Source: Gavia stellata
Taxonomy: Eukaryota; Chordata; Aves; Gaviiformes; Gaviidae
NCBI RefSeq assembly: GCF_030936135.1
Contig: NC_082595.1
Location: 67,639,635 to 67,703,634, forward strand
Length of the DNA: 64,000 nucleotides
Direction: 5' to 3'
The position numbers and the translations under genes were made by a program. The notes beneath the pieces are model-generated. The model was given only the letters and a program-made list of their open reading frames with translations, did not search any database and was not told the origin of the DNA. Of the stretch, positions 19,701-32,800 are shown piece by piece (within the stretch, counting starts at the first letter, position 1; each line of letters starts with the position of its first letter).

Positions 19701-20868
19701 CACTCTTTTCTTTGCCTCCTATCTGAGTACATCCTGGTTATTACAGGTAGGAATGGGAGAGCGGCCTCTTGTTATAGTTGCCTGATACTTCCAGTTAAAA
19801 AATCGTGTTTATAATGTTGCTAGATTGTATCAACAAGGCCAAAATTTTCTGTTGTCACCCAGAGTTTCAGGAATGCGAACAAAGATCACAGCACTGAAGT
19901 TCCAGGCTGCAAAGAAAAGCCGTTATGCCAATTTGGTCAAGTTAAAAAAGAGTTTGGTAAAAAGCCCCAACCAAACAGGTTGTATGTATGCAGCCAAGCA
20001 GCAGCAAGCATCTTTGAAGGCTCTCTCCTCCTTAAGAAAACCTTCATTTGCTCATCCCTCCGAATGCATGTATGCATGCACCAGCCACAAGCAGTAACCG
20101 AGTGCAACACCGCTGGAGATGCACCAGGCTGCATCTTCCCCTCCTGGCTGCTCTGCGCTGCTTCCTGAGAGACTCGTTATTGTCGGGCACTCGGGGCAGG
20201 CAGCAAAGCTCCCTGGCGTGGAGGTGGAGGGGAAGGAATGGGGTGAAAAAGAAAGGAGAAGAGAAGATGGAGACAGATTCAGGTGCACCTCTGGAAGTTA
20301 GAAGGGGGAGAGAAACTATGACTTGGTCTTCAGATCAGGAGTGAGAGCTGAAAATGCGAAAAGCGGGGGTAGGAATTGTCTGGCAAAGAAATTCGAGCTG
20401 GGTGAAGAAGGAACCTGGGTTTGAGGATTGGAAGGAGGGTGTTGCTGTCTGAAAGACAAAAGGAAAGACAGTTTTACTGGGGACACCGAGTAAGCAAGCA
20501 GCTGTATGGTGAGCTGAGAGGGACTGGCTTCAGATGGAGTAAGTACCATGGCAGAACTAGCTCTTCCAGATGTAGCTGAGGTCTTTCAGCACAGTGTTAT
20601 ACGTCCTGCAGGACATGCTGAGGGTGGAAACTGGGGCCATTTGGAAATTACATACCTTCAGATCATAAGAGTATTGTCAACACAATGAATAGAAATGGTT
20701 GTTCCTCTTTTCTGGAAATGTGACTCCCTGGGACTTGCACTGGACCATATTTATTGTCTTAGGTTAGACTGCAAAAGGCAAGACCATGGATAGTTTTTTT
20801 TTTTATTTTAGTGTAACTTGCTATTATGTTCATAAGGAAAAAGGCACATGCTACGTATATACACATGT
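16771..20868. other. Gene-free AT-rich flank
   Basis: No frame with recognisable protein similarity. Sequence is mostly unique-looking, with one 23-bp tandem duplication at 17366-17409. Distal regulatory elements may lie here but cannot be identified from one sequence. Confidence 0.5.
17366..17409. repeat. Two-copy tandem duplication, 23-bp period
   Basis: The 21-base word starting CAGATACC at 17366 recurs exactly at 17389, separated by two bases. The copies are identical, so the duplication is recent or constrained. Confidence 0.85.
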
Positions 20869-20903
20869 AAGTGTGTGTGTATATAAATATATATATATAT
20901 ATT
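20869..20903. repeat. Compound GT-AT dinucleotide microsatellite
   Basis: A short (GT)n runs into ATATAA and (AT)n. Simple repeat. Confidence 0.8.
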
Positions 20904-21243
20904 TATTCAGAGACACGCGAAGGTGGTAGCTGGTGTTAGATGTGGTGTGATAAAAAATAACAGTTAAATTGCTTAGGACAGCCATAAGCCCTCTTCCCTC
21001 CCTTGTGTTTGCTAAAGGTACAGAAAAGAGACTAGAAATGCAGTTTAGGCTAGATACCTAGAAGGGGGCTGAAGCTCAGTGTTGCAATGCCTAATTTTTA
21101 GATACCCTGCTTTCCAAGGGAATCCTCAGCCTGGAACTGGAGACTCAAGGTTGTCGGAATTACAATCCTGGTTAGTGGGCACCTCAGAAGGGGCATGTGG
21201 CTGGCCTCAACGTGCTGATAGAAAATGGTAAGCAGAGGCAGTT

Positions 21244-21429
21244 GCTCTTCTCTTCTCTTCTCTTCTCTTCTCTTCTCTTCTTCTCTTCTCTTCTCTTCTC
21301 TTCTCTTCTCTTCTCTTCTCTTCTCTTCTCTCTTCTCTTCTCTTCTCTTCTCTTCTCTTCTCTTCTCTCTCTTCTCTTCTCTTCTCTTCTCTTCTCTTCT
21401 CTTCTCTTCTCTTCTTCTCTCTTCTCTCT
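21244..21429. repeat. TTCTC/GAGAA pentamer microsatellite, about 186 bp
   Basis: A long array of the TTCTC pentamer (GAGAA on the minus strand) has register breaks near 21280, 21330, 21367 and 21413 where CTTCTTC or CTCTCT replaces the unit. It is pure pyrimidine on the plus strand, giving mirror symmetry and triplex (H-DNA) potential. The Ser/Leu/Phe and Glu/Arg/Lys open frames across it are products of the repeat, not genes. Confidence 0.95.
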
Positions 21430-24400
21430 GGTAGTTTTGGACAGAAGGACGCAGGCAGTGAGGGTGAGGATCAAGTCGCCTAACTTCAGATGTCTGCAAT
21501 GCAGTCAACGGGAGGCACAGTTCATCTGCTGTGTTTAAGTGTCTGCTCTGGAATGAAATGCAGTGCCTAGGGTAAGTAACTCAGATATAGCTGACTACAC
21601 CGTGGATGCCAAAGTCAAGCAAAATTAATGTGACACCCTAGTTAAAAGCTAGGCATTTCCAGTGATAAATAACAAACTTTGAGGATGTAAATTTTGAATG
21701 TGGTCATCTCCAGGGACAATTCAGTGCCCAGCCATGTGTATCTAGAAAGTTTAGGTGGTGTTAGTTTTTCCTTATATATCTGGTTCTGTTGATGTAAAAA
21801 GATCAGAGCTCCTGTTTGTGTTTTCATTTTGTTTCTGCATTTGCATTGGGGTTGGTAACTAACCAAAGTCTCCTCCTTCGAAAACCTTGAAGCAGAAAAG
21901 TGGCCCCAGTTATTTTTTGAATATATTTTTGAATTCAAGCACCAGAGCAAAGTGACAGTTTTGTATGGGTTCATCTTTGATGAGGCAGGGGGAAACTACT
22001 CTATTGTTAGTAACTTAACTTGAATGAGATCTTGCGAAATTGTCTGCTGAAAGGTGATGTTCACATGATTGGGATAGTTAAAGTGGATTTTGATGAGAGG
22101 TAAAATGAAGGAATACGTATGCATATACATAGGAATACGTCTCCCACACCTGAGATATTTTCCTCTATTAGTTATGGGTGAGATGTCTTTTCTGCTTGAC
22201 ATTGCTGTCACTTCAGAACATTTTTGGGCAATGGGTCTGTGAGGCATATGGATAAGGCTTTTTTTTAAGCCTTTTACAGCTAAATTAAGTGTTGGCATCT
22301 CTCATAGGACTTTATCACAATTTTTTTTCTCCTTAAATCTCCTACTCCTGGATTTATGTAATTAAATGACAATCTCAGCTCTTGTGAAAAATAAAAAATA
22401 CGGTTTCTATACATCATGATTCTAGAGGGATGGCTTTAAAAAGTGATTTGAAGGTACCCTGAATGTGCAGCAACTAACAGAAAAATAAAATGATAACCAC
22501 ATTTATTATTAGGAAAAATCTTGAAACTTTTAACCGTACTTGTCATTTTTAAAGTTGACTTATGATTTAGATGAGACATTAAGAACAGCTTTCTAACTTT
22601 CAGTTGGAAAGCACAAGAATAGATTGCCTGGAGTGGCAGTGGGAGGATTTTGAAAATAGATTGGACAAATGTCTGCTGGGAATGGTTCAGCTACAGTCGA
22701 TCCAGCCCAGTGCAAAAGGATGCACAAGTGACCTCTAATTCTTCTGAGCTGCAGCAGGTTATGCTTTCTGAAAGCTGGCAGTGGCCGTCTCTGCCGGCAC
22801 CAGCGCAGGAGCCCGGCCGGGTTACGCCGAGGCGCAGCGGGCCGGCAGGCGCAGGCGGACAGGCTGCCGTCCTTCCCGGGATGTGTGGGGCAGCGGGGAG
22901 CGCCAGCGCTGACGGGAGGGCTGTCACGGCTGGGGTTCGCCCCCCGCCCTGCCTGAACTTTCCGCTTGACTTCTCCGAGCATATTTTTGGTTATAAGCAG
23001 TTCCACTGGGCAGCCAGGAGCGAGGTGGGGAGTCACCTTCTCTGCAAATGTTATACATGAATAAACACCTTCCTAGGCTTACTTAACCCCAGTCGGCTGT
23101 GTGTCTGTTTCCCTGCTGACACACCATTAGCGTCTGAAGCATCTATATTTCGTGAATCGCAACAGAGATAACTTATCATTCCAGCTGCTTATCTCAGACC
23201 CGTGCTGTGGATCCGGTGGAAAGATTTCCCCTTTAGCACGTAACAACAGGTGCCGGATACTCACTTTGAAATGTTCCCCTTTTTTAAAAAAAGAAGACTT
23301 GGGATTCTTGCCCTGTACGTTTTGCATCTCTCTTTCCATCTCTATGCCCATATAGCTTGGTTTATTACTATCGGACCGCTGGCCCATATCTTGCTGGCAG
23401 TGATATCAGTTCCATGCAATATATGCCCCGGGAAGTTTCAGATGTGTTAGGAGCATCCTTGCATTGCAGTTGCCAAAGTTGGTGTGCCATTTAGAAAGTG
23501 GGCCGGGGGAGGATTAGGTACATATTCAGGAAACTCTTCTGGAAGCTGCAGGAATATAACATGACCAAATATCTGTCTAATTGTCTTTTTCATGTCTCTT
23601 TTTTCTGTTAACAAATCCTCTGCATATCAAGTCAGCACATATTATGTTACGCATAGGTTCACTTTCTGGGAAAAGAGTCAGCAGAGGCAACAGTGCCCGT
23701 AGCAGCTAGTGTGACAGCCACGGAGAGCAGGAGGGTGGGACTGGAGAGGAGCGTACCCAGGAGACGTGCCTTTGTGGTCCCTCTTCCAGGGAGTTTCCCT
23801 CCGCTCCCCCAGGCAGCCAGGTGTGGCATCGCTGGAAGCAGCTTCTCTGGTGAGCTCCTCGGTGCCCTTTCTTGCAAACATGGTAGACTGGAGTGTGCTT
23901 CTTGTCCCTGCTGCAGCCTGGAGCCACCAGCGAGCCCCCGGCATGCTTGAGGCTGCATATAGCTGCGCTTGCTGCTGTATGCATGTCCGTGGAGCCTGGC
24001 CCCAAAAAGGTGTGACCCCTCTCAGGGGTTACTCGTGTAAGCTGCTGGCTAGACTTGATCCCCGTGTTTATGTGCACCCCTATAGACTTCACTGGGACTT
24101 GTTAGGGGAGCTGCCAGTTTAGAAATGTTGCAACTTTTTTATTGTACCTTTAGGTAAGAAAATAGACACGCTCCAAGGGAGGAAGAAGATCAGGGCAAGC
24201 AGCAGAACTTTATTCTTGCTATACTGAGTACTGCTGCGCCTAAATCATGTGCTTTGTCATGCCATGAAATCTTATCCAAAGCAGTGGAAAGGAGCACATA
24301 ACTAACCACGGAGTTGAGATGCATTGGCTGGAATTTTATTGTAAGAGATATGAGGAGCATGACAGACACACTGGTGCTATTACCTATAGATACGTTCCTT

Positions 24401-27400
24401 AATGCTTTTCATCATAAGATGCTGCATCCTCTTGCTTATATAGTTTTGCCATCTGTCTTGATTAGATTGTTTCAGTGTTTGATGTTTTCATCCAGATCAA
24501 GATCTAGGAGACAAACAAAAAATATAAGCAGCCCATCTTTCATTTCAAAGGAAGACCTTTTTGAGTTTGCAAAGTTGCAAAGTTTGCAAGGGTAGCCTTG
24601 CAAATGCAATGAGAAAGATAACCCACCTCAACTGTAGGTGCCTGCTTTTACTGCTATTTGAAAAAATCATGGTTTTAAGCTAATCTGTGAGGCTTTTTGT
24701 GCATGGCCTGATTTGTAGTTTCTTAATGCTCGGGACTGGCAGCATTTTTTATAGCTTTGCCAAACTTGTAACAATGAAAGGGCTTTTTTCTGGCTAGTCT
24801 CTGACTCAAGGCAAACTATCCTGGAAGCAGTCAGTTTTGTGGTTCAATCATTGCAGTGAATGAAATTAAGGGAAAATTATATATTTGAACATCCTAAAAA
24901 AATAACACAACTATTTCATTGGGAAGATGTAGCACACCAAGTTTTAGTACAGAAACTCAGAATTTTGTAGAACAGGGAAGTGCCTTTAACCAAACTCCAA
25001 TATTTCTGAAAATGTCAGTTTACAGCTGCTTGTTTACCCTGGGCCAGATACAGTCCTTGCAGGCTCCATATACATTTAGCATGCTTCAGCCTCTCCCCTC
25101 ACCCGGTCATGACCAGATTGTGGATGGAGAAAGGGATCCCAAGTGAGTGGGTTGGAGGAGGATTTACCTGCAACCTCTCTTTGTGGTGACTTTGCATTTT
25201 TGTTTTTCTGGGTAGGGGAACTGCCAGTAAGGGTCACTCTCTTGTGATCTTATGTGTTTTGTCTTATGGGATGAGGCTGGAGTACGGAAAGGGAGAAACT
25301 ACCAGAAGTGCGGAAAGATGGAGGGAGGATGGGGGTTCAGACAAGGGAAAAGAGGAGAAAGGGGAAAGGAGAGTAGGAACAGGGTGAAATTAAGAGGGTG
25401 AGGGAAGCATCAGGGCGCGAAGTAGGACAGAATACGGGGCTGAAAGGGGATAGCAGGAGAGAGGCCAAAGGGCTCATAGCTCCCTAAGGGGCCCAGGGCA
25501 GGATCCAAGAGTGCCACCTCTCAGCATTCGTGTTCTGACTTGCAAGTAGCAGTGGACACACTAGCCTTGGACATGCTCCCATACACCTCTCGTGAGCACC
25601 ACTTAAAAGGTAACAGCCTGTTACTGCCATTATTTCAAGCAAGGAATGGTGCCACAGAGCTAATTGTGAGTGGAGGACTTAATTCTCCTACCCAGTGATA
25701 CATTTATTTTAAAACAAGTAATAAAGTTTTCCTCCTCCTGAATTCCATCTGTCTGAGGGGTATGAAGGTTGAATAATTGAGCCTTCAAAAGTTACAGCAT
25801 GCCAGAATTAAGTCTCTTCTCTTGTGTATATAAATTAAAATGTGCTTGTGTGATCACATATCTGGCCCCTGTTGACTAAGACTGGACATCGAAAGTTGAG
25901 TGATCCCTTGTGAAGAGTTTGATGAAATGACCAAATGCTTTTTAAAAGGTTTTAACTGCATATGGCAATGATAGATAATATCCAGACATTGTGTGTGCAT
26001 TATTTTCATCCCAAAACCTCCCTCATAATGTGGGTGGAACACTTCATTCATCATTGAAAATTAGCCCTCACCAGGGTAGGAAATCTGACCTGTTATTTGC
26101 TGGAGCACAAGCTCGCTACACTCAGTCTTCTGGTTGGAAGTGAAAGAAGCCATCACCTTTTTATTTTGTTGGGGAGAATAGAGAACAGCATTGTGCAATG
26201 CAACGTTGAGTTATCCTCACCAGGTGCCCCCAAACTTCTCAGTGTAGATGAGCCAGGGACACCAGTTAATGTTATACTGTTCCCTGTCATGATGGCTGGT
26301 GCTCACCCTGACCTTCCTGGCCGTCCGAGACATGAGGTTGCTAGAATAGGCTGGAGAAGTTTCCCATGGCCCAATCTGTCCGTGTGAATGGGCACGGAGC
26401 AGCTGCAGCAGCCTTACAGCCAGGGCCCTGGTTTGACTGCTGTCTTCCTCCTCCTTCTCAATCACTTTTCAATCAAGCTCCAAAATGACAATTTGAGGTG
26501 GGTAGAATGAGCGTAACTCTTGGGAACAGAGTTTTATTATTTTTCTGGCATTATATACTTCATAATTTTCAGTGAGGGCACAGCAAAGGCAGAAGTCTTG
26601 GTTGCACACAGAATATTCAACAGGCTGTTCTGCATCTACTAATTCTTAAGTAGAGACGAGCCATTGGTGCACCAAGGAAAATTAGGTTTGTCGGTTCATT
26701 CACATTGTAAAAATAATCTTATAAATCTGCATTCTCTCCATCCTACCTATAGCTCCTCTATCACCATCTTTGCACAGCATAAGCCCCAGGTTACCTGGGT
26801 TCCTGCGGTACATGCAGAACACATGGCGATCTGTTCAATTTTAATGAAGAGCATTTCCAAAATTAATTACCTAGAAACAAATATTAAATGACTGTTCTGT
26901 ATAACATAGGAAGAAGAATTATTGCAGAGGAATGAAGGCTGTTATGAATGTTGCCATTGTGCTCTGGAGTGCACCCCCACGTCCTCGCCCAGCCCCCCGA
27001 CCCAATGGTGGTGTAATAGCAACAAATGCTACGCTCCTCTCACGATTTAGGTATGTGCCCAATTTCCAGCAGGTGGATGATGCCGGTGATCTGATGTGCC
27101 CTGAATTAAGCACGTGTGCCAGGGTGTTTTTTCCTGAATTGAGACTTCCAGTTGTGTTATACTGGGGCTGGCAGTGACTTCAGTTAGCTCTGGATGTGAC
27201 TGCAGGACCCGGATTTTCCCAGCCCCCCGGCCCCGCGCTCCCTCGCAGGCTGTGCAGAACCGCTGCCTGAATCTGATTGCTCTCGCGCTCCTGTTCCTCT
27301 CCAGTAATTCTTCAGCATGCTGTTTAGGATTTGAAGCTATAAAAAGCTAAGTAGTAAGTCAGTGTTAGACATAACATTTTAACTGTTTCCAATGTTTTTT

Positions 27401-28709
27401 TCTTTTAGTAAAAAGACCCCCCCTAAAATAAAAGCCCGTTCACTTTAAAATGCGTATGCAGACAAAACAAGATTATTAGCTTTTACCCTGTTGTTTTATA
27501 CATCAGTTAGGGTGGGGATTGTATGTGTGAATCTAAAAAAAAAAAAAAAGAAAGAGAAAGAAAAGACAAGAAAAGAAAAATCGAAAGCTGTGTGCTGACA
27601 GGTGTAGATGGGCTTAGATAACAAGGATTACATTCCAAAATCTAATATGAAGATGGGTTATATCTAGCCCTTGCCAAAATTAAAAAAAGGAAATCTGATC
27701 AGCACGGTAGGCAGCTGAGTTTGACCCAAAGACTTATGGAATCAAGTGCCATTTGCATCCTTTTTCTTTTCTGCAGTCTCCAAGCAGTAATAAATAGTGC
27801 AATGGAAAAGAAGTGGCAGTGGAATGCCTCATTTTAAAACTTTTTTATATTAATCTCTTTTCAAAAGGAATAAAATAAGAAACTGAAGGTAACCAGTTCT
27901 GTTTAATATATAAAAAGCATATAAAATCAGCTTTAAGATTTATGTTTTTATGTATATGTGTTTATACTTCTTTGATGACAGTAAAATACATGAGAATGAA
28001 AAAGAGATCTTCATTTTTTCCCCTACGCATTTTATATGCATCTTTTTTTCTAAGGTATCCTGGTGTCAGAAATCACTTGCAATATACATGATACAGGGGT
28101 TTACTGTGATACACAGTTTTACCAAATAACAGAGTAAATAGGAGACTGTACGTACAGTAAATGGAACCTAAGCATTATATTATGTAGTAGAAAGAAAAAA
28201 TAAGACAGCCTGTCTCGTTCTGGCTGCGGTGTTTGCCTTCCACAGCGAAATGCCTGGTTACCTTTCTGCCTGGCACACAGATGGTACTGAGTGGTGGGTG
28301 GCCGGGCTGACCATGCTGTGCCGGCTTCCCCTGCCCCAGCACCCAGCACGGCCACTGAGGACAGCAGTTCAGAAAGGTTTGGCCAATGTCTTGGGACAGA
28401 TGTTTTAAAATAATTTGACTTTTATGTATATGCGTCACTCAGGGGCTGGATTTTGAGAAGAGCTTAGCTACTGGATGCTGAGCTGCTTGGAAATGCAGAT
28501 GTTTCCTTCGGGTGCCTATGCAGGAACAGACAGGAGCAGGTCTGCTGAGAGCTCCGGTCCGTGAAGTCATCTCCATCCCTCGGGGACACTCCCAAAGCAG
28601 CAGTCCCAGCCAGGATGGTAGACACATATGGATGGGGCTGCGTGTCATGCTGGCTGAGCCTCCTTTGGGCACCGCTCAGGAATGCCAGAAGTTGTAATAA
28701 AGAAGCAGA
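21430..28709. other. Gene-free flank
   Basis: No recognisable gene. Contents seen are a small CpG-rich patch at about 22780-22960, a clustered TTGCAAAG repeat at 24563-24610, a purine-rich stretch at about 25260-25460, octamer motifs at 21839 and 27751, and an A-rich run at 27535-27580. Confidence 0.5.
27535..27580. repeat. A-rich tract with GAAA units
   Basis: Fifteen A run into GAAA/AAGA units on the plus strand. No clear retroposon body is recognisable on its 5' side. Confidence 0.6.
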
Positions 28710-29812
28710 AGTACTGGGTTTGCGTGGCAAGGTTTTGGTAGCAGGGGGGCTCCAGGGGTGGCTTCTATGAGAAGCTGCTAGAAGTTTCCCCATGTCCAAT
28801 AAAGCCAATGCCAGCCAGGTCCAAGACAGACCCACTGCTGGCCAAGGCCAAGCCAGTCAGCGATGGTGGTAGCCCCTCTGAGATAACATATTTAAGAAAG
28901 GGGAAAAACAACTGTGCAACGGCAGCTGGAGAAGAGAAGAATGAGAATATGTGAGAGAAACAACTCTGCAGACACGAAGGTCAGTGAAAAAGGAGGGGGA
29001 GGAGGTGCTCCAGGCGCCCGAGCAGAGATTCCCCTGCAGCCCGTGGTGAAGACCATGGTGAGGCAGGCTGTGCCCCTGCAGCCCATGGAGGACCCCATGC
29101 AGGAGCAGGTGGATGCCTGACGGAGGCTGTGACCCTGTGGGAAGCCCATGCTGGAGCAGGCTCCTGGCAGGACCTGTGGACCCGTGGAGAGAGGAGCCCA
29201 CACTGGAGCAGGTTTGCTGGCAGGACTTGTGACCCCGTGGGGGACCCATGCTGGAGCAGTCTGTTCCTGAAGGACTGCACCTCATGGAAGGGACCCATGC
29301 TGGAGCAGTTTGTGAAGAACTGCAGCCCGTGGGAAGGAGTCACACTGCAGAAGTTTGTGGAGAACTGTCTCCTGTGGGAGGGACCCCACGCTGGAGCAGG
29401 GGAAGAGTGTGAGGAGTCCTCCTCCGGAGGAGGAAGGAGCGGCAGAGACAACGTGTGATGAACTGACCACAACCCCCATTCCCTGTCCCCCCGCATCACC
29501 ACAGGGGGAGGAGGTAGAGAAAGTCAGGAGTGAAGTTGAGCCCGGAAGAAGGGAGGGGTGGGGTGAAGGTGTTTTAAGATTTAGTTTTTATTTCTCATTA
29601 TCCTACTCTGATTTGATTTGTAATAAATAAAATTAATTTTTCCCCAAGTTGAGTCTGTTTTGCCCATGATGGTAATTGCTGAGTGGTCTCCCTGTCCTTA
29701 TCTCAACCCATGAGCCTTTTGTTATATTTTCTCTCCCCTGTCCAGCTGAGGAAGGGGAGTGATAGAGCGGCTTTGGTGGCACCTGGCGTCTAGCCAGGGT
29801 CAACCCACCATA
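28710..29812 (+). mobile_element. Solo-LTR-like endogenous retroviral element, copy A
   Basis: About 1.1 kb shares end-to-end similarity with copy B at 39656-40782. It has LTR hallmarks: near-TG start and CA-like end, a TATA-like TATTTAA at 28889-28895, and AATAAA at 29622-29627 near the 3' end. A degenerate tandem repeat with a period near 48 bp fills the middle. Flanking pentamers GCAGA and GCACT match at three of five positions, so a target-site duplication is uncertain. No gag, pol or env sequence is attached. The ends and the exact family need a repeat-library match. Confidence 0.7.
29030..29405 (+). repeat. Degenerate tandem repeat inside LTR copy A
   Basis: At least five units of about 45-52 bases recur, each starting near a CTGGAGCAG or CTGCAGAAG word and containing a CCGTGGGA-like segment. 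The open frames that cross it are repeat-derived. Confidence 0.75.
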
Positions 29813-32800
29813 GCACTAAAAATACCCATAGAGTGGAAGACCCACCCTTAGTGAAGGCCATGGGATTTTTCCTGCTAATTTGAAGGAAGGAGAGACTTCT
29901 TTTGACCAAAAGAGTCAACACTCATTGCTGAAACCTTTGAATAAATCTTTGAATGAAGCCTAGTATGTCCATAGCTACGAGGTAGTACCTCCGTCTACGT
30001 ACCGTACTTCTGTTCATATGTAAAATGATGAAAAAGGTGTGTTCTTACGGACACTCGTAGGCTGTACAATGCTGTGCTGAAGCTTTTATTACATTGATTC
30101 AACTACTTTCTGCAGGTTATGTAAAGTAATCTTTCGGTATCTCACGGAATTTGCATCCTGGGAGTGATTGATACTCTAAGTGTGATGAAGCTGACTTCCA
30201 TTTCCTGCCGCACAGGTGTGTGATGAATCCCGGTTTGAGGTGTGCTATTATTTACTGCCAAGCTTATTTCATAAATTCAGTTTCACACTTCTAATTCAGA
30301 CCTACATGCTTTCTGTGAGGAGGGCTCTTATTAAGTCATCATTTCTCGAGCAAGCTAAACCGAACTAAAAGGCACCAGTAATAGATTGGTTTTATTCCAC
30401 TCCATAAATGTGTGAAGTATTGTTTTATTATACATTAAAAGTGTGATTATGTGTGATGGCATTTTTGGATCATGTCAATGGATGAGTGCCACTTTTCATT
30501 GTTAGTTTTAATCTGTGTGTAGATCACTTTTAGTTTTCTAAGAGATTTGTTAATGGGATTGTGAAAACTAACACACGAACCGGAAAGGGGAAAAAAATCT
30601 CTAAAACTGCCCAAGAGGTTAGTGCTAATTTTCAGATTATCTGAATATTGGCATATGTATATCACTTGCCATTAAAAAGCCAACCCTTCCATGCAGCAAT
30701 TATTTTCTATTCTAGGGACAGGAAAACAATGAAGCTTCTTGGAGAGCATGCGCTATTACTGCTGGCTATTCAAAGGCAACCACTGGATCCCCTGCCTTTG
30801 CTGTACAGTAGAAAAAATAATTGCAGTTGGTCGGGTAGTTGCAGAATTCGGTCTTTCTAACCTCTGCCAAGCACAAAAACAGGGCAGAACTTTCAGAAGC
30901 AGGAAGGATGTCTTATCTTTTTTTAACCTAGAAGCAGGTTAGAAAGGATGAGAACATGCTTGTTGGGTAGACTCAGTCATGAAACAGCTCTTTTTGCACA
31001 TTACCCTTCAAGCTCGGCTTGGAATAGCCTACCTACTTATTTGTTCTTGATTGATTTGGAGTCTTTCAGGCGTCTGAAGAACAGAATCATCCCCATCTTT
31101 TTGTTCTCTGAGGTATAAATTATACAGTATAGTATTTTTTTCTTCTAAACCTTTATTTAGAGCACTCAGAATGGTTTGTGCCCTGAATCTGTGCTCTGCA
31201 ACAGTTTTGTTCCTGTGTTCTTGTTCCTCGGACGGCTGTCTCTATCTACATGGGAGACAGCTGGGCAGCTGCATGGCTCCGGCTATGCCGGGTGAGCCAA
31301 GTAGGCACTGTATGGGCTGGATGGTCAACACAGGAATGGACATGAAGTTCATAGGTGCTTTTGTCTTTCTGCTAAGTTTGGCCTCATCCAGCATATTTTA
31401 TCCCTTGCTAAGCTTTATTACATGCACTGATTCCTAGGTATATCCTCCACATGGTTTATTTGAATGCTTAAGGCCCTTCCTTAAGTCATTGTCCCACAAT
31501 TTCCCATGAAAAAAAAAATTCCACTGCTTTAAAAGATAAGACCAATTAAAATTTCAGTTGGTCTCCTCTCTGTTCCTCTTTTCCTACACCCTGTTTCAGG
31601 TATACCTCCCTTTGAATGTGTTTCACCTGTTTTCCATGCCACAATCACACTGGTTTCTCTCTGTACAAATACAGGAAATGTATATTTCCAGCGGCTATGG
31701 CTCACTGGGCATCTCTTCTCCAGAGTCACTGTGTGGGCAACCTTTGTTATGAGTTTCTTTCTTTCAGCCTTATTTCTGTCCTGGCCCTCTTCAATTTGGC
31801 TTTTGTCTTGTCTTTTTCAATGAAGTAGGTTATCCATTTGTTTCCTCCACTACTTCCCCTTCCTTCTCATATGATGAGACATCTCTATACTCTTCTTGAT
31901 ACTCTTCTTGATGTGAACCTCTGTGGCCCAATTCTGCTGTTATGCTTGGCTGCTTTGGAAAATACTACCCATGGAGCTTGGAGCCTGGTCTGCATCATCC
32001 CGCATGGAGAAACATGAGTACCATACACAATAGTCCGTCGTGTCCGAAGGAGAAGCTGTAACATGATGTGGATGAGACAGGCCAAGCAAGGAATTTGTGG
32101 GGAGCAAAAAATATCATGACTGCATATGTGGGATAATACTGCTACTTCTCTTTTTCTCTGGTATGCTCCTTCTTTATAGCCTCAGGTGCATGTTTGCTTT
32201 TGCACTTTCCATGAAATGCTGCTGTGTTTCACAGTCTCCCTTGCATGCCACCTTCTTCTGTGGAGAGGTAACCCAGAAAGTGAAATGGCCAGATATACAA
32301 AGGCACACCTTACCTGGAGCTAGCAATGGGCCATCTGAAATGTGCTGGGGGCTTCCCCTAAGTGCTTCGCAACCAGCACAACAATTTTTTTTTGTTGTTA
32401 TACTTGGATTGGAGGAGTGGTAGTGGTAAAGAAGGCAAAGTAAGAACTTGGTTGGTGCCGGGTGTGTAATCCAGTGGCCCCTGATGCACAGAATTGATGA
32501 TAAGGCCTGAAAAGCAAGGAAGCCACTGAGAAGGGAAAGATCTAAGCAGGAGCTAATTGGCTCACCTCTGCCACTCTTTCTTTTCCATTGAGGGAAACAA
32601 AAAGAGACTTCTAAAATAACTTTGCCACGGTCCTCTAAGACCTGTATAATTAACTTTCGAGCTGATGTGTGAACCATATTTTCTTCTCTTGGCCTTTACT
32701 TTTGTAGGGTGTTATCTCACGGTGTGCACATCTTACTTTAGTTTCCACCTTCTTGAGAAGGAATCTACTAGTGTCTGAACACCCGTTTGTCCTGATGGCA

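Noticed and set aside
21098..21508. 136-codon Glu/Arg/Lys-rich frame at the pentamer array
   Set aside because: Direct translation of the GAGAA microsatellite.
29030..29405. CRISPR-like regularly spaced repeat
   Set aside because: The units are degenerate and contiguous without unique spacers, and lie inside an LTR in a vertebrate genome.
31171..31437. 88-codon plus-strand frame with a hydrophobic Cys-rich start, as a small secreted protein
   Set aside because: No conserved family recognised, no splice or promoter context, and length within chance for AT-rich DNA.
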